Shown here: positions 31,092 through 31,903 of the stretch, in pieces
Position numbering within the stretch: the first letter of the stretch is position 1
Layout of the letters: every line of letters begins with the position of its first letter
Source: Hofstenia miamia
Taxonomy: Eukaryota; Xenacoelomorpha; Acoela
Direction of reading: 5' to 3'
Assembly (NCBI GenBank): GCA_004352715.1
Contig: SCFE01000117.1
Coordinates: 1,491,177-1,523,079, forward strand
Length of the DNA stretch: 31,903 nt
Program-made: the position numbers and the translations under genes
The notes under the pieces: generated by a model
Database searches by the model: none
What the model was told of the DNA's origin: nothing
The model's input: only the letters and a program-made list of their open reading frames with translations

Positions 31092-31903
31092 GAAAATTCC
31101 CAATTTCCTGGAAGCCTTTCGCCACAAGCCTTGCTTTTTTAATGACCTCACCACTGGGCCCGTCTTTTAAACTATAGACACTGGGCCCGTCTTTTAAACT
31201 ATAGACCCAATGTGTCTGAATTCTCTCTTGTCCAATATCTTCAACTTCCTCAAACGTCTCATACATCTGCCAGTTCTCTATCTCCTTAAGTTCCGCCTGC
31301 GTAAAGTTTCCTGTTCTTTATTATTCTGTTCTGTTGACGTAGACGGTTCATCCAATTTTTTGTTTAATTTATTACAGTTCTCATTAAATTCGATAGGTGC
31401 CCATGATTCCACGTCAGATTTCCAATCTAAATGACCCACTAAGCCTTCGACATCTCTTGGTGCCAAAAACTCGACATTGTACTTATGTTTATTTCTACCA
31501 GTAGATTTACTGCACGGCTTTTTATGACTGCTTTGTACTCTCTTCTTATACAGTTGCACAATTCAGATGGAACAAACTTTAACGTTTGGCCTATGTCAGG
31601 TATTTTCTGATTCGAAAAAGAAAACCGTGGCAACACGTTCTCATCAACGGAACTATCGTCATCAGAATGACTCAGAACTGCTTGCTCTTTTAGTGTACCC
31701 TTACATACAAACCACCATGACGGACAAAAACTACTTGACTGTCAACTCCTAGCACTACGCCAGGCCCCTTCCAATGTTTGTCTCCATCCCTTTTATAGAA
31801 AACCTCATCGCCAGGAGAGAAACTAGAGTCTGTTGGTCGTATTCTACCTGATGTTTCCGCTTCCATGTAAGCTTTCCTGGCAGCTGAAAGTGCAATTAAA
31901 TGC
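31092..31903 (-). pseudogene. Copia integrase C-terminal region and reverse transcriptase start (inverted)
   Basis: Read on the minus strand from the window edge: A-L-S-A-A-R-K-A-Y-M-E-A-E, then F-S-P-G-D-E-V-F-Y-K-R-D-G-D-K-H-W-K-G-P-G, then V-V-F-V-R-H-G-G-L-Y-V-R-V-H and a stop. This is the C-terminal domain of the same integrase family. After frame changes, a basic linker with S-K-S-T-G-R-N-K-H-K-Y-N follows, and then the reverse transcriptase opening: Y-E-T-F-E-E-V-E-D-I-G-Q-E-R-I-Q-T-H-W-V, a Lys/Asp segment and K-A-R-L-V-A-K-G-F-Q-E-I (31,084-31,266). It ends at the junction near 31,092 and its upstream part lies beyond the window. Stops and frameshifts are present. Confidence 0.75.
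31153..31206 (-). repeat. 27-bp perfect tandem duplication
   Basis: Two exact 27-base copies (31153-31179 and 31180-31206) that duplicate nine codons (V-Y-S-L-K-D-G-P-S) in frame within the reverse transcriptase start. Exact identity suggests replication slippage in recent time. Confidence 0.9.

Larger units (their letters stand above)
29139..31903 (+). mobile_element. Copia-type LTR retrotransposon, internally inverted and incomplete
   Basis: Protease followed by integrase and then reverse transcriptase is the Copia (Ty1) order. The 5' part (LTR end, primer site, gag, protease, integrase core) is on the plus strand to 31,091. The next part of the same polyprotein (integrase C-terminal region, reverse transcriptase start) is on the minus strand from beyond 31,903 to 31,092. 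It is inserted into ORF2 of LINE copy 2. CpG-rich and less decayed than its neighbours, so it is probably the youngest insertion here. Confidence 0.75.

Noticed and set aside
1-31903. tRNA, rRNA or other structural RNA genes
   Set aside because: No stretch with A/B box or recognisable RNA core was seen on either strand; the only tRNA-related sequence is the primer-binding site at 29,268.

Overview
This window reads as AT-rich, repeat-dominated nuclear DNA of an animal, most likely an invertebrate. I find no intact gene, no RNA gene and no convincing host gene. Everything recognisable is a mobile element or its remains: a P-element-like transposase, a capsid-like fragment, a Polinton/Maverick, two copies of a CR1/L2-like LINE, a hAT-like MITE and a Copia-type LTR retrotransposon. 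This mixture is typical of animal genomes; the sequence does not let me name the species. All open frames are broken by stops or frameshifts.

Layout. 1-2,500: a GC-rich repeat, a minus-strand P-type transposase relic, and a short capsid-like coding relic between two perfect 89-bp inverted repeats. 2,500-9,960: gene-free AT-rich sequence with some degenerate repeats. 9,962-14,140: ORF1 of a LINE (SGNH/GDSL-esterase type), interrupted by a 2.3-kb segment bounded by diverged direct repeats and carrying an unrecognised decayed coding region. 14,167-24,348: a complete but dead Polinton, 10.2 kb, with AGTAGT termini, long diverged terminal inverted repeats and a 5-of-6 matching target duplication. 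It holds a protein-primed family-B DNA polymerase pseudogene on the minus strand and a degenerate tandem array of about 260-bp units. 24,650-29,138: the start of ORF2 of the first LINE copy, then a second LINE copy (ORF1 plus ORF2 to the first reverse transcriptase blocks), with a 1.33-kb hAT-like MITE inside its ORF1. 29,139-31,903: a Copia element that cuts off LINE copy 2. Its gag-protease-integrase half runs on the plus strand, while its integrase tail and reverse transcriptase start run on the minus strand.

The order of events can be read from the nesting: LINE copies first, then the Polinton into copy 1 and the MITE into copy 2, and the Copia into copy 2. The most unusual feature is compositional. 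From about 2.3 kb to about 24.2 kb CpG is almost absent (about a dozen by eye in 22 kb, none seen from 14,167 to about 21,160), while both flanks carry ordinary CpG. The right edge of this desert falls inside the right inverted repeat of the Polinton, so it is a regional effect and not just the age of one element.
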